A DNA stretch of 64,000 nt from Bathynomus jamesi (lineage: Eukaryota; Arthropoda; Malacostraca; Isopoda; Cirolanidae), in the NCBI GenBank assembly GCA_023014485.1, contig JAJOZX010002583.1, positions 558,001-622,000 on the forward strand, written 5' to 3'. The position numbers and the translations under genes were made by a program. Positions 1 to 10,660 of the stretch are shown one piece after another (the stretch's first letter is position 1; each line of letters begins with the position of its first letter). The notes beneath the pieces are model-generated. The model did not search any database. It had not been told where the DNA came from and worked only from the letters and a program-made list of their open reading frames with translations.

Positions 1-225
1 CTCTCCGACTATTTTTCTGACTTGTCGGCAGTGGCCGGCGGATGATGATGGTGAGTCTTTTTTATCTTTTTCTGAATGAATGTTAACCCATGAGTGATAG
101 GTGTTGCTACTTACTTAACCCCTTTTTTTCTTCTCTTAACCCTCTACTCTTCCCTTTCTCTCGGGCTAACCTTAAAGTGGATCTTAGGGTCTTTGTTAGC
201 CTTAGCTTCTGGAGATCTGTAGATT
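1..225 (+). repeat. CR1 family A 3'-terminal fragment
   Basis: Near-identical to 5,213-5,425, the end of the 3' untranslated region of the CR1-A copy at 1,586-5,425. It also matches, inverted, the 3' tail of the CR1-C copy at 32,832-33,000. The three copies agree up to a shared end near the words agcttctg and gatctgta, which marks the 3' terminus of the LINE. No coding content. The copy is cut by the window start, so its coding part would lie to the left. Confidence 0.8.
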
Positions 226-417
226 AGTAACCCACTCCCCTCCCCACGGATGCGGTCTTTGCGAAACATTCTATACCCAGGACTTTCGAACCCCCCATCA
301 TAGTCCCTACGATCAGTATGAATCCAGGACTCGGTGATAACAAAGGTATCCTGGTATTCTGATGTTAAAGCGCCGGGAGCTCGCAAAACTTATTCCTAAT
401 CGACCTAGCATTAAAAA
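226..417 (-). pseudogene. CR1-B endonuclease N-terminal fragment
   Basis: On the minus strand this encodes the start of an apurinic-type LINE endonuclease, with recognisable pieces ITESWIHTDRRDY and GYRMFRKDR. The same region occurs at 5,428-5,631 and in the longer CR1-B copy near 7,620-7,800. The fragment is fused to a CR1-A 3' end on its left and to a (GA)n tract on its right. It is too short to act. Confidence 0.75.
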
Positions 418-437
418 GAAAGAGAAAGAAAGAGAAA

Positions 438-485
<48 letters not shown>

Positions 486-560
486 GGGGGGGGGAGAGAG
501 AGAGAAAAGGGAGAGAGAGAGAAAGAGAGAGAGAGAAAGAAAAGGGAGAGAGAGAGCTAT
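418..560. repeat. (GA)n microsatellite
   Basis: Purine-only GA/GAAA tract, interrupted by G runs near 487. It begins with the same irregular aaagaaagagaaaggaag lead-in as the tract at 5,632-5,790, which ties the two loci together as one duplicated junction. Arg-Glu and Leu-Ser translations across it are artefacts. Confidence 0.95.
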
Positions 561-1585
561 TATCCCTTCTAATAATTTACCTACAACTGAAGTGAGACTA
601 ATGGGACGATAGTTCCCTGGACTTTCGTGATCCCCTTTCTTAAAGATAGGGGTCACGTTGGCTTCCCTCCAGTCACCAGGCACCTGGCCCATCTCCAACG
701 ATTTGTTGAAGACTGTAGCCAGGTGGAGAGCCACCTGGTCGCGCACTTCTCGCAACACTCTGGGGAGAAACTGGTCTGGCCCAGGAGCCTTAAACGCGCT
801 CAGTTTGTCTATTCTATCGGCAACGACTGTCGCGATACATCTAACACTATCCAGGCCAGCTCCTTCGTGCCTCACGCCTGGCTCGGGGATGACGCGGGTA
901 TCCTCCCTGGTGAACACTCCCGCAAAGTACTCATTAAGCACATTAGCGATGTCCGCGTCGGAGGTCCGCAGAACGCCGCTTCCGTCCTTTAACGGACCTA
1001 TCTTGCTTCTAATGGCTTTCTACTCTTAACATAACTGAAGAATTCCTTAGGGTTCCCCTGCAGAGGCTTGCCACCCGTAGTTCTTCGTTACGTTTCGCTA
1101 GCCTAACCTTCGCCTTCACTTCCCTACACAGGCGGCCATACGCTTCAGTGTTCTCGTGGGAACGATTGGCCGTCGCCCTACTATACGCTACTTTCCTATT
1201 TCGGATACCCGGTTTTGAGGGTATGGCAGCAGACTGCAGCACCATAAACTCGTCCCGGAATGTACTCCACATTCCCTCAACATCGACGCCGACCTCTAAC
1301 CCCATCTCACCTACGCTATCCCTGAGGCTGACAAAAGTCCGCCGCATCAGCAGTCCTGTCTTCCCACTTTATGCCGCGACAGTTGAAGTCTTCTAAAACT
1401 ACACACACCCTATCCCCTAGTAGGCTACGGAGTTCGGTGCACAGGGCTGTATCCTCCTCGAGGAGGAGATGCGGAGGACTGTACACCAAGATTAACCTAT
1501 AGTTCGTCCCTCCCACGTTCAGATCGACGTCAAGCAGCTCCCATTCCGACCCGAACTGGCAGTGAACTGGACTCAACGTTATTCC
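561..1585 (-). pseudogene. CR1-B LINE fragment: endonuclease plus RT fingers
   Basis: Minus-strand remains of a CR1-type ORF2. From 1,576 downwards the frame gives the endonuclease middle (VGGTNYRLILVYSPPH, then VVLEDFNCRGIKW, where the family normally has GDFN). It shifts frame near 1,340 into the endonuclease-to-RT linker (VSLRDSVGEMG to RLAKRNEELR). Another frame from 941 gives the RT fingers (KAPGPDQFLPRVLREV, NVTPIFKKGD, YRPISLTSVVGKLLEGII). The palm with the catalytic aspartates is missing because the (GA)n tract follows. Compared with the related copy at 6,768-7,830, some endonuclease sequence is deleted around 1,340. Dead fragment. Confidence 0.85.
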
Positions 1586-2073
1586 CAGGGGCCAGCGTTG
1601 ACAGAGTTAGAGACGAAGTGGATAGGATTGACGGTGCCTCCCGTCACTCGATGTTGGTGACGATGGTAGGAGGCAACGACTCGTATAGGCCCGATACGAG
1701 AGAGCCTGACTTTTGGAGAGATATAGGCCCGATACGAGAGAGAGAAATAGGGGGTTAATTAGGTCCTAAAGGCGAGGTCAGATAGGTCTTTAGTTCTAGG
1801 TATTACTCCTAGGCGCGGTTTGGGTCTTAGGATTACGTCTAAAACGATATTTTGAATACTAAATTAGAAGAGATTTGTGCTGAGGAAAATGTACCCTTCG
1901 TAAAGCTGTGGTCCGAATTCAGTGATTCTAGCCTTTTTATAAAAGATGGGGTGCATTTTAATGAAATAGGTAATGCTAGGCTAGGTAGGTTAATAGACGA
2001 AAACGTGCGAAAGCTGTATAGGTCGAAGCCTTCTTTAAACGTTGTGGGTCCGGTGAACGCGGGCCCGACGTGA
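1586..2073 (+). pseudogene. CR1-A ORF1, C-terminal SGNH esterase part
   Basis: Plus-strand end of the first ORF of a CR1 element. Two SGNH/GDSL hydrolase blocks are visible: VGGNDS near 1,660 (block III, GGND) and KDGVHFNEIGNARLG near 1,945-1,985 (block V, DGxH, with the catalytic Asp and His). CR1 ORF1 proteins commonly carry such an esterase domain. The N-terminal part with the serine block and zinc finger, seen in the CR1-C copy, is absent, and the left edge abuts a minus-strand CR1-B fragment. A short duplication (gatacgagagag) near 1,695-1,740 breaks the frame. ORF1 ends with TGA at 2,071, overlapping the ORF2 frame. Confidence 0.8.
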
Positions 2074-4870
2074 AAAATAGTTTAAAACGCCGGCCCGTGG
2101 TAAAAAATAACTTAAACGTCTTTTATTGTAACGCGCGTAGTATTAGAAATAAATTAAACGAATTTAGGGCGATAATTTATTCCGACAACTACGATACAGT
2201 TGCTATCAGTGAAACATGGTTAAATACCGTGACTCGGGACTTGTTGGGGGAACATGATATACGGGTTTTAAACTCTTTACTAATGATAGGTTACATAGGT
2301 TTGGTGGCGGCGTTTTGCTGTACATTCGTAATTCCCTTAGGGCTATCGAGGTTATGATAGATTTTCCGGCTGCTATATGCGTTGAAGTTAGGGCGCGTAG
2401 TATTAGTTTTAATTTTGTTGTTGTTTATAGACCTGTTCAACCCCTCGATACCAATACTAGATTTTACTCACTTCTTGGTAACTTTATTGACAATCGGAAT
2501 AGTATAATTGTCGGAGACTAACTGCCCTAATGTTAATTACGACACTTTTACTGGTAATGAAGAGGGTTTGAGATTGATTGAGTTCATGGAAGATAATTTT
2601 TTACGACAGATGGTTACCGAACCAACGCGCGGTGACAATATTTTAGATTTGGTGATGACGAACGGCGAAAATATAGTCGATAGTTTAGAAGTAGGCGAGA
2701 GTTTAGGATGTAGTGATCATCAAATTCTTAGGTTTAAGCTATTGATAGAAAATACTAAGGATAGTAACGTATTAGAAGTCCCTGATTTTCTTAGGGCCAA
2801 TTTTGATAGTTTTGCGGATAGGATGAGAGTAGTGGACTGGGATAACTTATTTATGGGTAATGACACAAATTTGCATTGGGAGGCGTTTAAAGAAAGTTTT
2901 ATGAATACTGAAAGGGAGTTTATTCCTCGTAGGCCCAAGCGCGCTAGAAATCATGGTAGGCCCAAGTGGTGGACTAGAGAAATAGGCGAGTTCATAAACG
3001 AGCGTAACATTGCGTATAGACTTAATAAGCGCAATGGCACGGCAGCTAACTTTAATGATATATCAGCTTAGACATCAGGTTAAAAGATCAGGTAGGAATC
3101 CTAAGCGTAATTTAGAGATACTTATAGCTGCGGATAGTAAACATAATCCAAAAAGTTTTTTGAACGTCAATAATCGTAAGCCGATAAAAGATAACAAAGG
3201 CCCTCTAGTGGATGCTAACGGCGCTTTGGCTTCTGACGCTCAGTCGATGGCGGGTATTTTCAATAACTTTGTTGCGACAGTTTTTACCGTAGAAGACGTA
3301 AATAATGTCCCCGATGTGGACGATATCGTTCCATTTAGTAGCGAGACTATTTTGGATGAAACAACTGTTTACGAGGGTGAGATTGCGCATTATATCGATA
3401 GTCTAGAAGTTAGCAAGGCTCCAGGCCCTGACGCTTTTTATCCCAGGCATTTGAAAGATTTGAAAGACGTTATCGTAAGCCCCTTAACGAAGATATTTTA
3501 ATCAGTCACTCGAAACGGGGATTATTCCTGAAGACTTCAAATTAGCTAACGTCACGCCCATTTTTAAAAAGGAGACCGCACAGTAGCTAGCAATTATAGG
3601 CCCATTAGCTTAACGTCAATTGTCGGTAAACTTTTGGAATCCGTTGTTAGGGATCGTATCATCGATCACTTAGAAAGTCGAGATTTGATTAATAGTAGTC
3701 ACCATGGGTTTCGACGCCATAGATCTTGTTTAACTAATTTGTTTGAATTTTACAACGAAATAGTGCGCGAATACGATAGGCATAGAGCGGCTGACGTTAT
3801 TTATTTAGATTTTAAAAAGGCGTTCGATACAGTTCCGCATAGAAGATTAATTGCGAAGGTCAAAGCGCACGGTATACGCGGTCAGGTAGCTAACTGGTTA
3901 GAGGAATGGCTTCGTGCTAGGAGACAGAGGGTCGTTGTTAATGGTAGTGAATCGGGGTGGTTGGATGTAGGTAGCGGTGTCCCACAGGGTTCAGTGTTAG
4001 GCCCATTGCTATTCGTAATTTACATTAACGACATAGATGTAGGATTGACTAGTAATGTGTCAAAATTCGCGAGCGATACTAAAATAGGCGGTAAGGTTGT
4101 TAACGAGGACGATAGAAATAGGCTCCAAGACGATGTAAATAGGATTATGGAGTGGACGGATAAGTGGCAGATGCAATTTAACGTAGACAAATGTAAAGTT
4201 TTGCATATAGGTTCTCGTAACAATAATTACACGTACACGATGGATGATCGAGAGTTAGCGAGCGTTGACGAGGAAGTAGATTTAGGCGTACGCGTATCTA
4301 AGGATTTAAAAGTTAGGAACCAGTGCCTGGAGTCTTGCGCAAAAGCAAAAGGATGTTAGGCTTCATAGCGCGTAATTTCGAATTTAAATCGAAGGATATT
4401 ATATTGCCCCTTTACAAGTCCCTGGTCAGGCCTCATTTAGAATATGCCGTTCAGTTTTGGTGCCCGTATTTGCGTGAGGATACTGATAGGTTAGAAAAGG
4501 TTCAACGTCGTGCCACGAAACTAATTCCGTCATTGCGCAACAAGCCTTATGAAGATAGGATTAAAGAGTTAGACTTGCATTCACTCCAAACTAGGAGATT
4601 AAGGGGGAGCTTGTTGAAGTTTTCCAAATCGTTAATAACATCGATAACGTAAATTTTGACAAACTCTTCACTTTCGATAATAGCAATACTCGTAGTAACG
4701 GATTTAAGTTGCGTGGCAGACGTTTCATTACTAATATCGCTAAAAACTTCTTTACGTTTAAAGTAATTGATAAATGGAATAATCTTCCCGCGTCAGTCGT
4801 TCACTCTACCAGCGTTAATATGTTTAAGAACTGTTTAGATAGGCATTTTAAAAATATTAACGTTGTTTAA
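2070..4870 (+). pseudogene. CR1-A ORF2: endonuclease and reverse transcriptase
   Basis: Second ORF of a CR1 LINE, which encodes the endonuclease that nicks the target and the RT that copies the RNA into it. Visible in order: endonuclease start (NVFYCNARSIRNKLNEF, ISETWLNTVTRDLLG), endonuclease end (LGCSDHQILRFKLLI), RT fingers (SKAPGPDAFYPRHLKDL), palm (IYLDFKKAFDTVPHRR), [12 protein letters not shown], then FASDTKIGG, and thumb (SLVRPHLEYAVQFWCPYLRED). Several frameshifts split it, near 2,300, 2,515, 3,065, 3,500 and 4,350. The catalytic FADD motif reads FASD, with the first of the two aspartates lost, while the sister copy at 33,379-35,942 keeps FADD. Inactive copy. Confidence 0.9.
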
Positions 4871-5425
4871 AATAAAAAAACAATTAGTAACAGGAGCTCT
4901 GGGGGTGGTGGTCGAGGATGAGTCTGTTGACGATTAATGCCAGCTTGTGACATGCCAGCGTGTGATGCCAGCAATAAAAAAAAAAAAATGAGACTAACAT
5001 GAACGTAGATGTAGCTCGTAGAGTAAACTAATCCACTTTTTGTTTAACTTTACCTACTTTTTTTTTATTAGCCTCTCCTTGCATGCATGTCTGTAACTCT
5101 CTTTACTTGCATGTCTGTAGTTTGCATTGTATGACAGTGAGTTAAGACTGTGTTTGCATGGTTTGTAAGTGTTCTTATTTTACTTCTTTTCATCTTTCAC
5201 CCCTTTCCTATTCTCTCCGGCTATTTTTCTGACTTGTCGGCAGTGGCCGGCGGATGATGATGGTGAGTCTTTTTTATCTTTTTCTGAATGAATGTTAACC
5301 CATGAGTGATAGGTGTTGCTACTTTCTTAACCCCTTTTTTACTTCTCTCAACCCTCTACTCTTCCCTTTCTCTCGGGCTAACCTTAGAGTGGATCTTAGG
5401 GTCTTTGTTAGCCTTAGCTTCTGGA
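4871..5425 (+). repeat. CR1-A 3' untranslated region
   Basis: About 550 bp downstream of the ORF2 stop, shared with the inverted CR1-C copy (32,832-33,380) and, for its last 210 bp, with 1-225. It contains an A-rich run near 4,975-4,990, the words gcatgcatgtctgtaac and ttgcatgtctgtag, and a C/T-rich stretch near 5,190-5,220. Conservation across three copies defines the element's 3' boundary. Confidence 0.8.
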
Positions 5426-5427
5426 GA

Positions 5428-5631
5428 TCTGTAGATTAGTAACCCACTCCCCTCCCCACGGATGCGGTCTTTGCGAAACATTCTATACCCAGGAATTTCG
5501 AACCCCCCATCATAGTTCCTACGATCAGTATGAATCCAGGATTCGGTGATAACAAAGGTATCCTGGTATTCTGATGTTAAGAGCGCCGGGAGCTCGCAAA
5601 ACTTATTCCTAATCGACCTAGCATTAAAAAG
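5428..5631 (-). pseudogene. CR1-B endonuclease N-terminal fragment, second copy
   Basis: Same fragment as 226-417, in the same chimeric context: CR1-A 3' end, then this piece, then (GA)n. A single-base difference near 5,578 (ttaaga against ttaaag) is one of only a few changes over about 430 bp. Confidence 0.75.
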
Positions 5632-5650
5632 AAAGAGAAAGAAAGAGAAA

Positions 5651-5696
<46 letters not shown>

Positions 5697-5790
5697 AAGA
5701 AAGAGAGAGAGAGAGAGAGAAAAAAAAAAGAGAGAGAGCGGAAGAAAGAGAGAGAGAAAGAAAGAGAAAGAAAGAAAGAGAGTTACAAGG
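5632..5790. repeat. (GA)n microsatellite
   Basis: GA/GAAA tract with an A9 run near 5,721. It separates the chimeric endonuclease fragment from the 3' end of the minus-strand CR1-B copy and matches the start of the tract at 418-560. Confidence 0.95.
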
Positions 5791-6767
5791 AGTTACAAGG
5801 GAAAGAAGTACCTCAAAATGCCTTGCGGCCCATACCGAGGAGGTATCAATGGCAACGGGTGCCAGAGAAAATTTTCTACACCCTCAAATAGTGTTCAAGA
5901 ATCGGTCTAACCTTTTCTTGAACAGATCCACAGAAGACCTGTTCACAACTTCTGAAGGTAGCCTGTCCCACGTGTCACAGATCTTATACCTAAGGAGATT
6001 CCCACACACACTAGTCCTAAACCGTTTCAAATCCAACTTCCAGCCATTGTTGCGAGTTGGGTTATCATTTAAACTAAACATGCTTCTAAAATCGACATCG
6101 TTGAACCCGCGTAAGAGCTTGAAAACCTCGATCAGTTGACCACGCAGCCTCCGAGTTTCAAGCGAAAACAAGATCAGGGCGCGTAAGCGTCGATTGTAGC
6201 CCATATGCCTAACGGAAGGTATTAACTTTGTGGCCCTCGCCTGCACTCGCTCCAGCCTCTCAATATCTTTCCTGAGGGTGGGCGACCAGAACTGCACAGC
6301 ATACTCGAGGTGCGGCCGAACCAGAGAATTGTACAGCGAGAGCAGAATCTCCTTGTTCCGAAATCGAAATTGTCTCCTGATATAACCCAACAGCTTCTGG
6401 GTTTTCTTTTCCACCTCTACGCACTGTTTCGTAAACTTGAGGTCACTGTTAATTAGCACATCCAAGTCCTTTTGCAAATGGGTGGCCTCGATATTACTCC
6501 CCAAGATTGAGTAGTCCGACTTGGGATTGGCGTAGCCAATGTGCATCACCTTGCACTTACCCAAGTTAAACGGCATTTGCCATTTTTCAGACCACTCTCG
6601 GGAGTCCCAACATTGGCCCCAAGCTTTGTGTCATCAGCGAATTTGGCGATCCGACTGACGATGCCACCGTCTATATCATTTATGTAAATGATAAACAACA
6701 GTGGCCCCTAAACGGAACCATGAGGAACCCCGATAGTGACAGAGGCCAAATCCGAACTAGCCCCTTT
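5785..6767 (-). pseudogene. CR1-B ORF2 C-terminal half: RT palm end and thumb
   Basis: Minus-strand 3' half of a CR1-B LINE. From 6,720 down: a damaged PQGS block (GVPHGSV, stop, GPLLF), then YINDIDGG and an intact FADDTKLG catalytic motif near 6,640. A frameshift leads to the long thumb frame (6,576-5,884) with KCKVMHIGYANP, SLVRPHLEYAVQFWSP and RATKLIPSVRHMGY. The stop at 5,884 is followed by about 100 bp of 3' untranslated sequence containing gagttacaagg. The join at about 6,768 to the endonuclease lacks the RT fingers and the first palm motifs, an internal deletion of very roughly 0.9 kb by comparison with the CR1-A copy. Confidence 0.85.
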
Positions 6768-7830
6768 AATTACAATTCCTTAGGGTTCCCCTTGCAGAGG
6801 CTTGCCACCCGTAGTTCTTCGTTACGTTTCGCTAGCCTAACCTTCGCCTTCACTTCCCTACACAGTCGGACATACGCTTCATTGTTCTCGTGGGAACGAT
6901 TGCCCTTCGCCCTCCTATACACTACTTTCCTGTTTCGGATAGCCGAAGCGATGTCACGATTGAACCACTTAGGCTGCGTTGAAGCAGGGGTGACCGGTTT
7001 TGAGGGTATGGCAGCAGACTGCAGCACCATAAACTCGTCCCGGAATGCACTCCACACTCCCTCAACATCGCCGCCATCCTCTAACCCCATCTCTCCTACG
7101 CTATCCCTGAGGCTAACAAAGTTCGCCCGCCGGAGATCTAGCTTATTGCCTCTCGAGTTACTACGCTTCACCCGAGGGACGCACACACGGAACCTAATAA
7201 GACCGTGATCACTCCCGCCCAATGATTCATCAACGGTGAGGCCAGTGACGAGGTTGTCTTCGGTCGTGAATACTAAGTCTAGAACGCTTTCGCCTCGTGT
7301 AGGCTCGTTGACCCACTGAGTGAGGAAGTTCTCATCAGCAAAGTCAACTAGCCTCCTCCCTTCAGCATCGGCAGTCCTGTTTTCCCACTTTATGCCGCGA
7401 CAGTTGAAGTCTCCTAAAACTACACACACCCTATCCCCTAGCAGGCTACTGAGTTCGGTGTACAGGGCTGTATCCTCCTCGAGGAGGAGATGCGGAGGTC
7501 TGTACACCAAGATTAACCTATAGTTAGTCCCTCCCACGTTCAGATCGACGCCAAGCAGCTCCCGTTCCGACCGGAACTGGCAGTCAACCGGACTCAACGT
7601 GTCCCTGACGTATATTAGTACCCCACCCCCACCCCACGGGTGCGGTCTTTGCGAAACATTCTATACCCGGGAATTTCGAACTTCCCAACGTAGTCCCTAC
7701 GATCAGTATGAATCCAGGACTCGGTGATAGCAACGATATCCTGGTATTCTGATGCTCAGAGCGCCCGTAGCTCGCCAAACTTGTTCCTGATCGACCTAGC
7801 ATTAAAAAGCATTGCACGGAGGGAGCCTCC
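6768..7830 (-). pseudogene. CR1-B ORF2 endonuclease
   Basis: Minus strand, 275 codons open from 7,597. It shows DLNVGGTNYRLILVYRPPH, VVLGDFNCRGIKW (the GDFN catalytic block), TRGESVLDLVF and LGGSDHGLIRFRV (the SDH catalytic block). The first part of the domain lies upstream, at 7,600-7,800, in another frame (ITESWIHTDRRDYVG). The C-terminal end reads RLAKRNEELRVASLCKGNPKEL and is then cut by the deletion at 6,768. The catalytic residues GDFN and SDH are intact, so the endonuclease itself is fairly well preserved, but the protein is broken on both sides. Confidence 0.85.
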
Positions 7831-7847
7831 CCTGTTCTGACCGCCCC

Positions 7848-8613
7848 CTAGCCCGACCCGTTTCCCGAACAGCCAGGGCTGTCGGGAGTTGAAGAGCCCC
7901 TCACTAACGAGTGGACAAACTCCGCAGGAGCCTGAGTCCCCTCCAACGTGGAAGGAGAGTCACTACCTGGTGTTGGAGGGTGACTAGCTGCTGGGGGAGG
8001 GTGACTAGCTGCTGGGGGAGAGTGACTACCTGCTGGTGGAGGGTGACTACCTGCTGGGGGAGGGTGACTACCTGCTGGGGGAGGGTAACTAACTGCTGGG
8101 GGAGGGTGACTAACTGCTGGGGTAGTAGGTTTAACTGTTTGGGAAGCAGGATCAATTACTGGTTTGGTGGGTCCTAGTTTAAAAAGATTATACAAATTAA
8201 TGTTCAGTAAATCACCATACTTCTTTTTCCCCTTCTGGTTAAAATGTATCCCGTCCGAACCAAAGTATTCCCCATTTCCGTAGAATGTAGGCTAAAAATC
8301 GACAAACTTTAGGCCTTTTTCCTCACACATGCGTTTAACTCTTTTATTTATGCTAATGGCTTTACTTAGAGTATAATCACTAGCACGCATTCGAGGGAGA
8401 ATTCCTACGACCATACCCATGTCTGTCCTATCCCTAACCTTGTCAGTTAGGTTCTTAAATTCTTTTATAATGGGCTCTGTCTGCCCTCCTGTCCCTCCCA
8501 GAAAAACGTCATTGCCACCAACATGGACAATGATAGGGCAACTCCTATTCTTGATATTAATTTTGCCTAATTCCCTATTAATTATCTGGCTTGTGTGTGG
8601 CACCGTAAAACAT
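7848..8613 (-). pseudogene. CR1-B ORF1: SGNH esterase and Pro-rich repeat tail
   Basis: First ORF of CR1-B on the minus strand. The esterase part (8,603-8,200) has HVGGNDVFLGG (block III) and, after one in-frame TAG near 8,292, FGSDGIHFNQKG (block V, Asp and His). It is followed by a tail of heptads of the type SHPPPAG (about 8,140-7,970), a 21-bp DNA minisatellite with at least seven units. The N-terminal serine block is missing because the frame is cut at the (AG)n tract at 8,614. A role as an accessory esterase of the LINE particle is known for the CR1 family; its exact function is unclear. Confidence 0.8.

Positions 8614-8648
<35 letters not shown>
8614..8648. repeat. (AG)n microsatellite
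   Basis: Pure AG run separating CR1-B ORF1 from the unrelated CR1-D fragment, again at a LINE-to-LINE junction. Confidence 0.95.
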
Positions 8649-8650
<2 letters not shown>

Positions 8651-9918
8651 TATTTTTATTGTCTTACACCGCATTCTCGGGTGTAGTCAATTTTAACTCC
8701 TTAAGCCTATTCTCGTACGACTTCGACCTAAGCGACGGAATCATCTTAGTTGCTCGTCTTTGAAGTCTTTCGATTTTGTCTATATCTTTTCGCATATGCG
8801 GATTCCAAAATTGGATCGCTTACTGCAAATGGGGTCTAAGTAATGATTTATAAAGAGGAACAATAATATCGCGGAATTTGTACTCAAAATTCCGAGCTAT
8901 AAAACCTAACACTTTGTTCGCTTTGTTGGCCGCTGCTGTACTTTGTTTCGCTACTTTTAAATCACCAGTGACTCTAACTCCTAAATCTTTTTCCTCTACG
9001 CTTGCTAACTCCTTCCCTGACATACTATACACAAAATTACCTTTACGCGAACCTATATGTAAAATTTTGCACTTATCGACGTTAAATCTCATTTGCCATG
9101 TGACTGACCAATCAACGATTTTATTCAGATCTTCCTGAATTTTACCTCTATCCTTGTCATTAATCGCCCTACTACCCAACTTCGTGTCATCTGCAAACTT
9201 TGAAACTGTACTGATAGGCCGACATCTAAATCGTTAATATATATAAGAAAAAGCAAGGGGCCCAATACAGAACCCTGAGGAACGCCGCTCGCTACATTAG
9301 CCCAACACGACTCCGCTCCATCAACGACCACCCTCTGTTTCCTACCTCACAACCATTCTTCTATCCAATTTATTACTACATCCCTGATTCCATGAGCCTT
9401 AGTTTTTTCAGTCTTTTGTGCGGTACGGTGTCAAACGCTTTTTGAAAATATAAATACACTACATCAACCTCACGATGACTATCGTAAACTTCAACCACGC
9501 TTTGAAAAATTCTATAAGATTAGTTAAGCAAGATTTGTTTCGCCTAAAACCGTTCTGCGTATTTCTAACCAAGTTATGCAATTCCAAGTGTTCGACTATA
9601 CAATCCCTAATTATTGATTCCAGTAGCTTACCTACAACGGACGTTAAACGGATTGGCCTATAATTTCCCGCCGCACCTTTATCGCCTTTCGTAAAGAGAG
9701 GTGTTACATTTTCTAACTTGAAATTATCTGGTACGCACCCCTCAGAAATAGTCGCATTAAAATCTATGTTAGCGGCACAACAATGCTATCTTTTAATTCT
9801 TTAAGTTGTATGGGATATATGGAATCCGGCCCCGGTGATTTACGCATTTTCATTTTATCAACGTAGCGCATTACCTCCCCTTCACTAACCACAATATTAT
9901 CCAAAATAGTACCATTAT

Positions 9919-9920
<2 letters not shown>
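8649..9920 (-). pseudogene. CR1-D ORF2 reverse transcriptase fragment
   Basis: Minus-strand RT of a third CR1 subfamily. From 9,920 down: ILDNIVVSEGEVMRYVDKM and KSPGPDSIYPIQLKELKDS (fingers), then frameshifted finger and palm sequence, [21 protein letters not shown] (9,290-9,230), and the post-catalytic region ([48 protein letters not shown]) to SLLRPHL at 8,820. The FADD area near 9,200 is frameshifted. The C-terminal thumb continues degenerate to about 8,650. The 5' side is cut by an (AT)n tract, so endonuclease and ORF1 are missing. Confidence 0.85.

Positions 9921-9951
<31 letters not shown>
9921..9951. repeat. (AT)n microsatellite
   Basis: AT run that truncates CR1-D and directly precedes a terminal piece of the 457-bp repeat family, the same order as at 36,001-36,060. 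Confidence 0.95.
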
Positions 9952-9954
<3 letters not shown>

Positions 9955-10008
9955 TAAACACAGACTATGCATGGAACAAGGAACTCTTCTGGGAAATTAC
10001 ATCCACTT
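9952..10008. repeat. Terminal piece of the 457-bp repeat family
   Basis: About 57 bp similar to 36,041-36,097 (words catggaacaaggaactcttc and tgggaaa). It follows an (AT)n tract in both places, so AT repeat plus this word looks like one end of a mobile repeat. From 10,009 to 10,310 I see only AT-rich unclassified sequence with a short repeated word (taaaagaaatacac). Confidence 0.65.
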
Positions 10009-10310
10009 AAAGTTGTTCAACAAGAGGACTAATTATTTAAACGACTCCCAATATTAACAATAAAAGAAATACACTAGACAATTAATCCATGGCTTAGCAA
10101 AAGAAATCGTTCATCTTAATATTAATAAAAGAAATACACAGGACCCTCTATATTGTACATTATTCCAATAACATATTCTCTAAGAATAATATTCAATTTA
10201 CCTATAATTCATGAAACGCTTTCATTTATTCTAACCCCTTAGAATGTACACTGTGTCTATTTACTTTTGACAATCCTTTCTATATATCTAACTGAATCTA
10301 ATTTCTATTT

Positions 10311-10402
10311 ATACAGAGAGAGTGAGAGAGGGAGAGAGAGTTAATGCTCGAAAAACTGAAGACCACACACGCACGCACACCACACACACACACACACACA
10401 TT
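10311..10402. repeat. GA and CA microsatellites
   Basis: Short GAGAG tract (10,316-10,340) followed by CACACA tracts (10,365-10,400). Downstream, 10,425-10,560 holds two related copies of an attacattcaaacataa word with C runs. Confidence 0.85.
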
Positions 10403-10660
10403 ATTGACTTTATTTCGAAATTACTGTTAAAAATTAGATTACATTCAAACATAAGCCCCCCCCCCCGTGTGTCTATAAAAACGTAGATTACATTCAAACA
10501 TAACCCCTCCCCCTCGCTCCACCGTGTGCCTATTGTGTATACTGTAGGTCTAAGGTGGAGTGAAAAACAGATTATTATCCGAAATGAATGAAAAAACAAA
10601 TGGCAGCAGAAAACAAAAATAACAATACACACTTTATATATATATATATAAATATATATA

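Noticed and set aside
362..595. Arg-Glu repeat ORF, and similar at 5,546-6,139
   Set aside because: Pure translation of (GA)n microsatellites, without any other coding sign.
7904..8177. Gln/Leu- and Arg/Val/Thr-repeat ORFs in other frames of the 21-bp minisatellite
   Set aside because: Alternative frames of the Pro-rich ORF1 tail, which is contiguous with the esterase frame.
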